DNA of 39,447 bases from Anaerolineae bacterium. Its GTDB lineage: Bacteria > Chloroflexota > Anaerolineae > 4572-78 > J111. The notes under the pieces are model-generated. The model was not told where the DNA came from and made no database searches. It saw only the letters and a program-made list of their open reading frames with translations. Every line of letters starts with the position of its first letter. Position 1 is the stretch's first letter. Location of the stretch: assembly GCA_016926805.1 (NCBI GenBank), contig JAFGNV010000208.1, positions 1-39,447 on the forward strand, written 5' to 3'. The position numbers were made by a program, and so were the translations under genes. Shown one piece after another: positions 24,318 through 35,400 of the stretch.

Positions 24318-24349
24318 AAAAAGCCAGGGAGGGCATTCCCTGGCTTTTT
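24318..24349 (+). terminator. Rho-independent terminator after the response regulator
   Basis: AAAAGCCAGGGA pairs with TCCCTGGCTTTT around the loop GGGCAT (24331-24336), and five T follow the stem on the plus strand. An A-run before the stem would allow action on the other strand too, but no minus-strand gene ends here. Confidence 0.9.
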
Positions 24350-24410
24350 GTATTTCTTGGACAGCAACCTGTCAGGTTTCAAAAAACCCATCAAGGTTTG
24401 GCAAAAATAG

Positions 24411-25640
24411 ATGTTACCCAAAGCCGGACAAAACCTTCTCTTGAATAACCGTCTGTGGACAATCCGACAGGTCCATCCCCTGGCCGGGCGCAAGCTGGAG
24501 TTTGAAGTATTGGGCGCTTCTCCGGCCTCCCTGGGGATGACTCGCCGGATGAAGGCCGTCCGATACGGCGACGATTTATTCATCGAGCAGCGCCGACAGA
24601 GTTACTGGTATGGCCACCTGCAACAAGATTGGCTCAACCACGAACTCGGCCCGGCCCTGGCCTGCCGACAAGCCAACTGGCTCGATTTGTTGGCCGTCCA
24701 CACCCGACATCCCGCCAGCGGAAACCTGAAGAACGAATTCAGTTGGTCCTACTCACGGGCCGCCACGTACCAAAAATGTCCGCGCGCCTACTACTATCAC
24801 TACTATGCAGCCTGGGAGGGATGGCAAACCAACGCCCCGGCTCCGGTCAAACGCGCCTATTTACTAAAAAACCTGACCAGTCTACCCCGCTGGGTGGGCG
24901 ACCTGGTTCACGAAACCATCAAATATGCGCTAATCCGGCTTAAGGATGGCCAGCCTGTTGCTGATAACCATTTGGTGAAACATATGCACACGCGCGCCCA
25001 GGCCGATTTTGCCGATTCTCGCAGCGGTCGTTACCGCCAAAAACCTAACCAATTAACCGGCTTTCAAGAACATTACTACCAACTGAATCTCTCCCCTGCC
25101 GCCTGGCAAACAGCCTGGACCGACGCCGAGCATTATCTACGCACCTTTATCAACTCGACGCTCTATGCCGATTTATGTCGCCAGCCGGTAGACACGTTGC
25201 TGGAGATTGAAGCTCTGCAATTTTTTACCGTGGCCCGAACCAAAATGTGGGTTCAAATGGATCTGGCCCAACATCAAGGCAACACATTTTACATTTACGA
25301 CTGGAAAACCGGCCCGATTGAGGAATCGGATTTACGGCAACAATTGGGGATTTACGGCCTTTACGCGCGACACGCCTGGCCGGAAACAATCACCAACGCA
25401 TCGCTGCGGGGAATTGTTTACGCCCTGGCCGAGGATCGGGTGTATGAGTTTGAGTTAACCGACACCACCTTGCATGAAACCCGCCTGATGGTCGAAACCA
25501 GTCTCAATAATCTGAGAGATTTGCTGCTTGACCCCCAGGCCAACCTGGCTGAGTTACGGCGCTTTCCAATGATTGACGATCTGAGGGTGTGTCAAACTTG
25601 CCAGTTTAGAGAATTGTGCGGGCGAGACAAACCATGGTGA
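24411..25640 (+). CDS. RecB-family PD-(D/E)XK nuclease with predicted Fe-S cluster
   Basis: The protein (409 aa) is a stand-alone RecB-like nuclease. Expected active-site residues are visible: His167 in GDLVHETI, Asp284 in VQMDLA, Asp297 and Lys299 in YIYDWKTGP, and the QxxxY motif (Gln311, Tyr315). Four cysteines fit the AddB/Cas4-type iron-sulfur staple: Cys123 in TYQKCPRAYYY, and Cys394, Cys397, Cys403 in CQTCQFRELC. The SYSRAATYQKCPRAY block is the usual start of this domain; the first 110 residues are an extension I do not recognise. The ATG at 24411 has only a weak ribosome site (AAGG, 14 bases away). No cas genes or helicase are adjacent, so a DNA repair role is more likely than CRISPR adaptation. 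Confidence 0.82.
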   Translation: MLPKAGQNLLLNNRLWTIRQVHPLAGRKLEFEVLGASPASLGMTRRMKAVRYGDDLFIEQRRQSYWYGHLQQDWLNHELGPALACRQANWLDLLAVHTRHPASGNLKNEFSWSYSRAATYQKCPRAYYYHYYAAWEGWQTNAPAPVKRAYLLKNLTSLPRWVGDLVHETIKYALIRLKDGQPVADNHLVKHMHTRAQADFADSRSGRYRQKPNQLTGFQEHYYQLNLSPAAWQTAWTDAEHYLRTFINSTLYADLCRQPVDTLLEIEALQFFTVARTKMWVQMDLAQHQGNTFYIYDWKTGPIEESDLRQQLGIYGLYARHAWPETITNASLRGIVYALAEDRVYEFELTDTTLHETRLMVETSLNNLRDLLLDPQANLAELRRFPMIDDLRVCQTCQFRELCGRDKPW

Positions 25641-25646
25641 TGGATA

Positions 25647-25675
25647 GGGATAGATTCAGCGGCGTTACCTATCCC
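25647..25675. other. Hairpin between convergent genes
   Basis: GGGATAG (25647-25653) pairs with CTATCCC (25669-25675) in the 48-base gap between the nuclease (plus) and the membrane protein (minus). The stem is seven base pairs and no T-run follows on either strand. It may help to end transcription from both sides. Confidence 0.4.
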
Positions 25676-25688
25676 CCACCTCGTCAGT

Positions 25689-26321
25689 CTATTCTGCTTC
25701 TTCGTCGCTACCGCGTTGTAATTCCCTTGTGACGGCAGCCCCAACCATACGATTGGTGGCAACGGCAATCATTGAAAACGTAGCTACGATAAAAAGTATC
25801 TGCAAGAAAAAAGAGGCAATCACGAGCGCCACAATCAGAACCAGCAGAATTAAAATAGCTACGGGATAGCGGGCAAAGACCACAGCCGCATTGCGAACAG
25901 CCAGTTTAAAGCCGGGTTCTTCCAGGCGGGGGTAAATGGCCAGGGCAATTAACTGCAAAACAAGCCAGAATATCACTATCCCGATGATTATTATTTGCAG
26001 GGCAACGGCCCATGGCGCTTCGATATTGCCGTAAAACCTGATATTGACCAGTAAGACAATGATTAGGCCGATATTGATTCCGCCCCAAATATAGGCCTGT
26101 TTCCACACCTGCGCCGCATGCCCAAAAAAGGAACCAAATTTTATCCCTTTACCCTGGCCCACATCATAAGCAATAGCAAAAAGACCAAACGTGACAAATG
26201 GCCAGGGGATAATGAGGAGGGTTCCCACCAGCCAAATGACATTAAAGATAAACAGGTACAGCATCTCATCCCAAAAATCAACCGCTGCATTTTTTATGGC
26301 CGTCCAGATCAAATAACCCAT
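25689..26321 (-). CDS. Polytopic membrane protein, YesL/DUF624-like
   Basis: The protein (210 aa) is almost entirely hydrophobic, with about six predicted membrane segments and a charged tail (ELQRGSDEEAE). The pattern of an N-terminal NVIWLVGTLLIIPWPFVTFGLFAIAYDV followed by WKQAYIWGGINIGLIIV recalls the YesL (DUF624) group, which often accompanies sugar-transport genes, but the match is from memory and weak. GGAGG lies four bases before the ATG. It is convergent with the nuclease gene and separated from the giant gene upstream by a terminator, so it probably has its own promoter, which I could not identify with confidence. Confidence 0.65.
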   Translation of the reverse strand: MGYLIWTAIKNAAVDFWDEMLYLFIFNVIWLVGTLLIIPWPFVTFGLFAIAYDVGQGKGIKFGSFFGHAAQVWKQAYIWGGINIGLIIVLLVNIRFYGNIEAPWAVALQIIIIGIVIFWLVLQLIALAIYPRLEEPGFKLAVRNAAVVFARYPVAILILLVLIVALVIASFFLQILFIVATFSMIAVATNRMVGAAVTRELQRGSDEEAE

Positions 26322-26386
26322 AATGCCTCCCCGGATATTAATCTTCAGCCATCAGATTGTAACACATCTTGCGCTCTCCCAAAAAT

Positions 26387-26416
26387 AAAAGAGCACCCCT
26401 GCGTGGATGCTCTTTT
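26387..26416 (-). terminator. Rho-independent terminator of the giant DUF11 gene
   Basis: AAAAGAGCA (26387-26395) pairs with TGCTCTTTT (26408-26416), with part of the loop also complementary. On the minus strand the stem is followed by TTTTATTTTT. It lies about 80 bases after the giant gene's stop (26498) and ahead of the membrane protein gene at 26321. Confidence 0.88.
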
Positions 26417-26497
26417 AGATTCGCAATACATATTTTTATACATTCTTGAGATACTGAACCGCCGACTACAAACAAGATTTTGGCTCTATGGTGCCCC

Positions 26498-29400
26498 TTA
26501 TGGACACCACAGAGGGCGATCCCCCCAAACGTTCGTTTGCGCCGATAACGACGAACCATCGGAGAAATTCACAATCACGGTGTAGGTATGCTGGTTAGGA
26601 TCAAAACGCGTACCGGCTAAATCGTCCGAGGCCCAGAGTTGCACCCTAACATATCCACTATTGAACAATACGCCGGAGACAGTACCGTCTGGATTGTTCA
26701 AAGGCGAACCACCACTGAACACACCCAGCACCGGTCCACCACCCGCAACGGTATCCCATACAAATGGCTGCGTACTGGTCAACCGGATATTAGATACAAG
26801 CCTTGGCCCCTCGGAGCCTACATTCACCCCCAGCCAAAATACACCGTCAGTTCGACCGTCGGGGACCAATCCGGCGCCACCGTCAAGATCGCCCACCTTG
26901 TCGCAAACAGTTTCCGCGCCATCCCACTCCAGGGTAGCGTAAGAGCCGGTGAAATTCTTGAAGATAATCGGCAGGTAGATGCCACCCGATGGCCCGCTCG
27001 TTTCCTGCACCGGATGAACAACCGGCAGGCTATCCAACGGGGCTGTTTCATTGCTATCCACCGTGGCGGTGTTGGTAATGGTAGTGGTGGCGCTGGTAGT
27101 TACTCTCACCCGGAACGTCGTGGTCATTATGCCGGCCGGGAAGTTGCCTACATCAACCGTCATCTGTCCACCCGAATCATCAGGGGTTCCCTGCGTACTG
27201 GTCAAACTTCCTGACACGTACGCGGTGTCAGCCGGGATGACATCCGTCAGAACGACACCTGTCGCCGGGCCGCCGCTGTTGACCACCACAATGGTATAGG
27301 TAATTATGTTATTCTGGGTGACCGGCGTGCCAGCCCCCGGAACTGCGCTCTTGGTAATGGAGAAACTGGGCGGCCCAATCACAGTATTGCTAATGATGTG
27401 CGTCACGCTGCTGGTTGGCAGCACCAGGGTTTCGGTACTGGTCACACTGGCCAGGTTGTCAATCGTCGTGCCGCTCACCGTGCCCGTGACGGACACGACC
27501 AGGGTCAATACTACACTCTCGCCGTTGTTCAAATCAAAACCGGTTACCTGCACCGGATTCAAACTGCTGATAGTGCCGGTGGTGGTATTGCTGGTCACCA
27601 GGGTTACATTGGCCAGATCAAGCGTGTCGGAAACAACTACGTTGGTTGCCAAACCACCGGTGTTAAGTGCTGTAATGGTGTAAGTGATAAAGTCACCTGG
27701 CTCAACCAGACTGCCGTTGCCCGGAATCGCGCTCTTGGTGAAAGTCCAGCTTGGTGGCAACACCGGCACGGTCGTGGTGATAACATGCGTCACCGGCAGC
27801 GAACTTTCGACGAGCAAACCATCGGCCACCACTTGGGCCGTGTTGGTGATGAGAGTATCGGTGGGTACCGTGCTGGTGGTAACCACAATGGTCATCGTAA
27901 CCTGATTTGTGGCCGCCAGCGTACTCACATTGGCCGTCAGCGGATTGGTACCGATCACCGGATCGCCGCTACTCAAGTAAGCCGTAATCACATTGACGCC
28001 CGTTACCGGCAACGTATCGGTAATCAACACATTGCTGGCATCGCCCGTGCCATCGTTAACCACTGTTACGGTGTAGGTGATGACCGTATTTGGCCCAACG
28101 CTACTGCCACTGCCAGGTACCGCCGTCTTGGTGATCGTCAGACTCGGCGTGACCGGGATGGTGGCCACCACATGAGTTATGATACCCGTGCCCTGTGGCA
28201 ACGTCTGATCGCTATCCCCAATCGCCGAGTTGTTGATTTCGGTTCCGGCAGCCACGGTAGACGACACATTCACCCGCATTAGCAAGACCACGCTGTTATT
28301 GGGTGCCACCGATGGCCACGTTACCAGAATTGGTGGCCCCGAAACCACTGCTGGCGGGGTGGTGTTGCTGAACACCAGCGCTGTATTCGGATCCAACAGA
28401 TCAAAGATAGAAACGTTGGTGAGTGTTGCTGAACCCATATTTGTTATGGTAACGGTATAGGTAATTGAGCTACCCGGCAGGACCGCTGTACCCGGCGGCG
28501 GATCAGCCGTTTTGGTGATGACCAGAGCCGACGCCAAGATGACGTGCGTTACCGGCGGCGAGGTTTCGACAGTCAGACCATCGGCCACCGTCTGGGCTGT
28601 GTTAGTGATCAGCGTATCAGTTGGCACGGTGCTGGTAGTAACCACGATAGTCAGCGAAACCTGATTCGTCGCCGCCAGGTTACTCACACTTGCCGTTAAC
28701 GGATTGGTACCAATCACCGGATCGCCGCTGCTCAAGTAAGCCGTAATCACATTCACGCCCGTCACCGGCAACGTGTCGGTAATCAAAACATTGTTGGCGG
28801 CACTGTTGCCGTTGTTGACCACAACCACTGTGTAAGTGATAACCGTGTTGGGACCAACGCTGGTCCCACTGCTTGGAATCGCCGCCTTGGTTATGTTCAG
28901 TACCGGTACCGCCGCTACCTGGTGTGTCACTGGCGGGGTGGTGAACACAGCCGTATCATCACTCTGGATTTGAGCCACGTTGGTGATAACGGTTCCGCCG
29001 GCCAGGGCATTGGTCACCGTGACCCGCACCGTATAGGTGACACTCTGGCCACCAAACAGGTTACCCACATCAAAGACAAGAGGATTGGGGCCGCTGTCCT
29101 GAACGGGGGTGGCATCAACAAAGTTAACATTCGCATCCAGCGTATCCGTTACCACCACATTGTTGGCCACCGCGGAACCAACATTAGCGACCACCAGGGT
29201 ATAAGTAATCATCTCGCCGGGATTGACCAGACCGCCTTGAGCCGGATCGGCTTGTTTGGTCAGGGCCAATTGAGGCGCCACAATGATGTGCGTCACCACG
29301 TTGGTATTGGTAACCACCGTCTCATTACTGTCTACCTGAGCCACGTTGGTGATGACCAACCCGGCCGGCGCATCGGCATCAATGTTCACGCTAAATCTGA

Positions 29401-32400
29401 GTTCAGCCATGCCACCGCCTCCGGCCAGAACCGGAATGTCTGCCACGACAGGATCAGTGATGGGCACCGTGCCCACACCTGGCGGCAATAATTGGGCCGA
29501 GAAGAACGTTGTTGAAATAGGAAGGGTATCGGTAATTCGCACCCCCGTAGCTGGACCATTACCGGTGTTGATAACACGAACCGCATAGTTAATGCTACCT
29601 CCCGCATTGACCGTGCTGGTTGTGGTGGAGAGTTTCTGGATAAGCAAATTAGGGGTAGCCACTACGGTGTGAGTAACCTGTTCACTCAAAACCGCCGTGG
29701 GCATCTCAACTGCGGTAACCTGGGCTTGATTGAGCAGAATGGTGCCATTGGTCAACGGAGTAGTCACGGTGACCCGCACCGTGTAGCTGACAATCCCGCC
29801 ATTGGCTGGCACCGTTCCCGCGCTTAACACCAAGGGATTGGTACTGCTGATGGTTCCCGTCGACGACAACACATCAACCAGATTCACATTTGGATCCAGC
29901 GCATCGGTAATGACCACCCCGGTCGCATCGCCGCTGCCGCTGTTGGTCACCACAATTGTGTAAGTGATGGGGTCGGCCGGGGTAACTGAGCTACCACTCG
30001 GCGGATCGGCAAGCTTGCTCAAGGTGAGGTCGGGCCGCAATTGGACCACGTGGGTCACGGTATTACTGGGCGTGATCACCGTGGTATCGTCGTGGGTAAC
30101 GTAAGCCGTGTTAGAAATAATCGTGCCGTCACTCAAGGGCGAGGTGACAGTTACGGCAAAGGTAACGCTGGCGGTGGTGTTACCGCCGGTAACCACGCCC
30201 CCACTGAAGATGCAGCTTGTGCCCGCTGCCGCGCCATCGGCACAACTCCAACCCGGCGAACTCACCCCCGCATTGAAGTTGGTGTTCAGCGGCACCGTTT
30301 CGCTGACGACCACCCCGGAGGCAGTCTGGTTGCCGGCATTGGTATAAGTGAGGGTATAGGTGATGACCGCACCCGGTTCGGTGCTGCCGCTTGGCGCTTT
30401 ACGGATGAGCAAATTCGGCGCGGCATCCACGGTATCAACATCCAGGGCCGTGGCCAACCCACCGCCGTCGTCGATGACGGTGACGGTATTGGTGATGCTT
30501 TCCAGACCTGCCGGGACCGGACTGTCTACTACTACAGCAAAGGTACGGGTGAGGGTGGTACTATCGGTTAAGATGCTAATCGTCCAGGTAATTTCTCCGG
30601 TAGCCAAACTGTACACCCCACCATCCGAAGCGGAACCGGTCACATAAGTAGTGCCGGTTGGCACCGCATCGGTCAGCACCAGGCCGGTGGCTACAGCGTT
30701 ACCTTCATTGCTGATGGTCAGGGTGTAGGTCAGCAAGTCGCCCGGCTGGACGGTGGTGACATTATCGGTTTTGGTAATCACCAGAACCGGGCTGACAATC
30801 ACATGTGTCACCGGTTCGGTAGTCACCACGTCGGTTCCAACACCAAAGGCAAGGGCAGTGTTTGTAATCACGGTTCCAGCAGGTATAGTTGACGTTACAT
30901 TGACCCTGATAACCAACGACGCACTATTATTAGGGCCAAGTGAAGCCCACAAAGCCGATGACTCTGTTAGAAAGAGAGGTGGCGGTGTTGGCGTAGTAGA
31001 CACCCAGACCGTGTTGGAATCCAGCAGGTCAAAGAGATTGACCAGCGTCAAGGTGGTGAAGCCGGTATTGGTAACCGTAACCGTGTAGGTTATCGGCGCT
31101 CCCGGCCCAACACCCGCACCCGACGCCGGCACGGCCGTTTTGGTTACGGTCAGGGCTGGCGTTGCGCCAACCTGGTGCGAAACCACGTTGGTTGTGGTCA
31201 GGACCGTCTGGTCGCTGCTCACCTGGGCGGCATTGGTGATAACCAACCCCGACGGCGCCGTGTCGGTAACGGTAACGACGATTCTGTATTCTAACTGGCC
31301 ACCGTTTCCAGGCAGCGAGGGCGCCGTCACCACCAGGGGATCCGGGCCGGTCTCCGAGCCGATGAACGGCGGGATTAACTGCGACAAAACATATTCGGTA
31401 GAGATAGGCACAGTGTCGGTGATAAACAAGTTGGTGGCGTTACCACCGCCATTGTTGGTAACCAAAATACGATAGAGAATTACATCACCCGGATCCACAT
31501 CCGCGCCCGACGGCGGCGAGGCGAGTTTTTCCAGCACCAAATCCGGTGTGGCCACCACCGTATGTGTAACCTGGTTGCTCTCCACCAGACTCAAGTAATC
31601 GGCAGTCATTTGCGCCAGATTACTGATAACCGTACCGCCGGTAATCGGCGTGGTCACCGTTACCTGGAAGGTGAACGTCATCACCTGCCCGGCGGGCAGC
31701 GGGTCAACGGTTACCACCAGCGGGCCGGTATCAGACGTAGAGCCTAGCGTACTGGTCAACGAGCCGCTCACGTAATTTGTATAGGCCGGCACCACGTCGG
31801 TTAGAACCACGTTATGGGCATCAAAGAAGCCGTTGTTAAAAACCACCACTGTGTAGGTAATGGTATCGCTGGGGCCAATGGTCGGGCCAGCCGGTTCGGC
31901 CAACTTGGTGAGAGTGAGCACGGGCGTCATGAGCACCACGTGGGTCACCGCATTGGTGGGGCTAATTACCGATGACTCGGCATAGCTAACGTAGCCGGTG
32001 TTGGTAAACACCGTGCCTTCTGTCACTGCAGTAGAGATGGTCACGGCAAAGGTGACGGTCATGGTTTGGCCCGCGCCCAGGGTGCCATCAACCGTTATCA
32101 CATTGGTGCCGATAATGGGGGTGAAACCCGGCGTCGTATTAACAGCGCCTGCCAAACTGGTACTCACCGGCACGGTATCGGTAATACGGAAACTGGTCGC
32201 CGGGCCGTTACCACTATTGGTCACTGTGATGGTGTAACTGATGATGCCACCAGGCACCACGGTTTGTCCGGCTGGTGGCACAGCCAATTTATTCAGGGTC
32301 AGGCTGGGGGTGCTGATAACGGTGTGGGTGACAAAGTTGGTTGTGGAGAGACCGACCGTTTCAGCCAGGTCAAGTTGGGCGCTGTTGCTGATGGTCAGGG

Positions 32401-35400
32401 CATTGGTCAGTGGCGTATCGACCTGCACCACAAAGGTTGCCGTAGCCACGCCGCCCGCGCCGCTAATGGCACCCAGATTCCAGACCAGTGGATCAGTAGA
32501 TATTGGGCCGGGAGTGGCCGTGCCAGCCGCATACTGGGTATACTGCGGCACGGTATCGGTGAGCACGGCGTTGGTAGCATCGGCGCTGCCGTTGTTGGTG
32601 ATGGTGATGGTGTAGGTAATCCGGTCGCCCGGCGAAACCGAGGTACCAGGAGCCGGGACCGCCGTCTTGGTCGGCGTAATATCAACCGCACTCTGCACCA
32701 AATGCGTTACTTCATTTGTTGGCTGTAAGGCCGACGCCTCCGCATAGGTGTACCAGCCTTGGTTGCTGATAACCGTGCCATTCGGCAACGGTGAATTCAC
32801 CGTCACCTGGAAACTCATGGTCAAGACGTTATTCGGCGTTACCAATCCCGTGCCGGTCAGGGTGATCGTTCCCCCAACCTCACTCACAATGCCGGTATTA
32901 CCCGTGCTGGCACTGCCACCAACATAGGTTGTGTCCGCCGGAACCGTATCGGTCAACACAAAATTCGTCGCCGTCGCCGGACCACTGTTGGTAATTATGA
33001 AACTATAGGCGATGACCTGCCCCGGCGTTACCATCGTGGTTGGTGTTGGCACCGACGTTTTGGTTACACTCACCACCGGCTGGCTAACCACCAGATGCGT
33101 CACCACGTTGGTGGCACTCAGAGGAGACGTCGCCGTGAAAACCTGCCCGGCATAGCCTACCTGATACTCATTGGTAATCACCGTCCCGTCGGCCAGCGGC
33201 ACATTCACGGTGACGACGAAGGTGTTGCTCACCACCCCGCCATTGGCGGCCAGGAAATTATCGGTCCAGACCAAGTCGCTGCCATTGGTGTTGGCCGGGA
33301 TGGTATCGGTTACCACCAAATCGGTCACATCAGTATTGCCGCTGTTGGTAACAATGATAGTGTAGGTAATCCGGCTTGTCGAACCCAGACTCAGATTGAT
33401 GGTACTACCGGCAAAGGGTTCAGCCACCTTGGTGTAGGTCACATTAGGACGGCTCGATACGGTTGTGGTCACCGTGGACAATACCGGTACACCACTATTG
33501 TAATCATAGATGTGGCCAGTGTTGGTCAATAGGGTGCCGTTGGTAAGCGGCGTAGTTACGGTCACCAACATGGTGAGTTGGCCAAAATCTCCAGGGTTTA
33601 ACGTCCCCAACGTCCACGTCACCACTCCACCCGTCTCATTACAAGACAACCCACCCATACAACTGTCATAACTCGTGTCCACCGGAACAACATCGCTGAT
33701 GGTTACGGTCTGCGCAGCTTCGTTCCCCGTTACACTGTAGGCCAGGGTATAGGTCAACGTTGTCCCAGCATCCACCGGATCCGGCGCGTCACTCTTGACC
33801 AGATGCAGGGTATGACTACTCACTACCGTCGTCGTCACGGTCGATGTCACCGGCACCCCCCCATTGCCATCATAGAAGTGAGCCGTATTGGTTAAAACAG
33901 TACCGTCGGACAAGGGACTGGCCACCTGAACCGTAAAGGTCAGCGCGCCATTATCCGGGGGATAGAGCGTGCCCAGGTTCCAGGTCAATACACCACCGAC
34001 CGGCGTCACGCCGCCGGAGGCCGAACTGAAGACGGTATTGGCCGGAACCGCATCGGTGACCACCGCATTGACCGCCGGTTCGTTGCCAGCAACGGTGTAG
34101 GCCAGGGTATAGGCGAGCATGGTTCCGGCAGCTACAGGATCAGGGTTGTCTGACTTGGTGATGGTCAGGACGTGACTGCTCCAGATGGTCGTGGTGACCA
34201 GAGCCGTGGCTTCGGTTAGCACAGCCGGGGCCGTGATAAGTGCCGTATTGGTCAAGATGGTGCCACTGATGATGGGACTGCCCACCGTGACGGTCATCAT
34301 CACCTGGCTGGTGGAGTAGGGGGGCAAACTGGTGATATTCCAGCTAATTACATTACCACTCTGGTCGTCGGGCGATGGCACGCTGCCACTGAAGGTAACA
34401 CTGAGCGGCAGAGTGTCGACCAGCCAGATATTGTTGGCCGGAACGCCACTCTGGTTGGTATAAACCAGGGTGTAGGTCAAAGTGTCTCCGGCCTGCACCG
34501 GATCGGGGTTATCAATTTTGCTTAACCCCAGTGAGGGCCGGTCGAAGCGCACGGTGGTAGTCGCTACTTCGTCACCACAGGGTGAAACCGTGACCGTGGC
34601 CACTATTGTGGCCGTGACCGGATAGGTGGTAGAGGTCAAGGTTAATGTACTATCGGCGATGCCGTTGGTGAGTACCACCTGGGCTGGTGAAAGGGTGCCG
34701 GCATCGGTGCTGATGGTGGCGGTATAGGGACCGGGTAGAGCATAACCACCCCCGCTCATGGCCACGGTAATCACCGAGGTGCTGGTTCCATCGGCCATGA
34801 TGACCGGCGGTTCTGCGGTGAGGGTGAAAGAGATGGGCGGGTTGACCGTTATCGGCCCGGCGTAGTCCGCGCCGCTCACAATCGGTGGATTGTGGCCCCA
34901 CCAGTTGCCGATGGCATCGAGTGTTGGGGCGGCCTGGTTCTCGGCCTCAAACGAGCCGTTGTTGCAAATGATGTTGTTATGGACAGCGCTGGTCAGAACC
35001 GGTGCGCTGCTGACCAGCAGCCCATCGCCGCCGTTGTTGGCAATGGTGTTGCTCAGGGCGGTAACCGAAATCGAGTTGGTGCCGGTCATTTCAATCCCAC
35101 CGACCAGATTGGACTGAATAGTATTCGATTGGATAAGGGTAGATAGAGTATAAGTCAAGCCGCCCACCTGTTCCAGATAAAAGCCAGTGTCGTTTCCGGT
35201 AACGGTATTGCCCATAAATGAAGCTGTCACGCTGCCCGGCCCCCAGCCAAATCCGTCGGTGGTAACATACGCGCCAACACTGCCCGCTGTGCCGGTGACG
35301 ATATTGTTGACAAACAGAGTTGTGGCTGTGGTAATGGCGCTGGCGCCAGACACAGCCAAACCAACGGCGCAGTTATCCACCTGGTTCTGGCGAACGGTTG

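Noticed and set aside
24411..25640. RecB-type nuclease as a Cas4 protein
   Set aside because: No other cas gene or CRISPR array is in the window, and the protein is about twice the usual Cas4 length.
26498..27000. Sortase signal (LPXTG) at the end of the giant protein
   Set aside because: No LPXTG-like motif, hydrophobic helix or basic tail is present in the last 165 residues; LPIIF is not a sortase motif.
27398..28282. Long plus-strand open frame (294 aa) opposite the giant gene, and many others like it between 26600 and 37000
   Set aside because: These arise from the Thr/Val/Pro-rich codon pattern of the DUF11 array on the other strand. They have low-complexity text, no family signature and no ribosome site.
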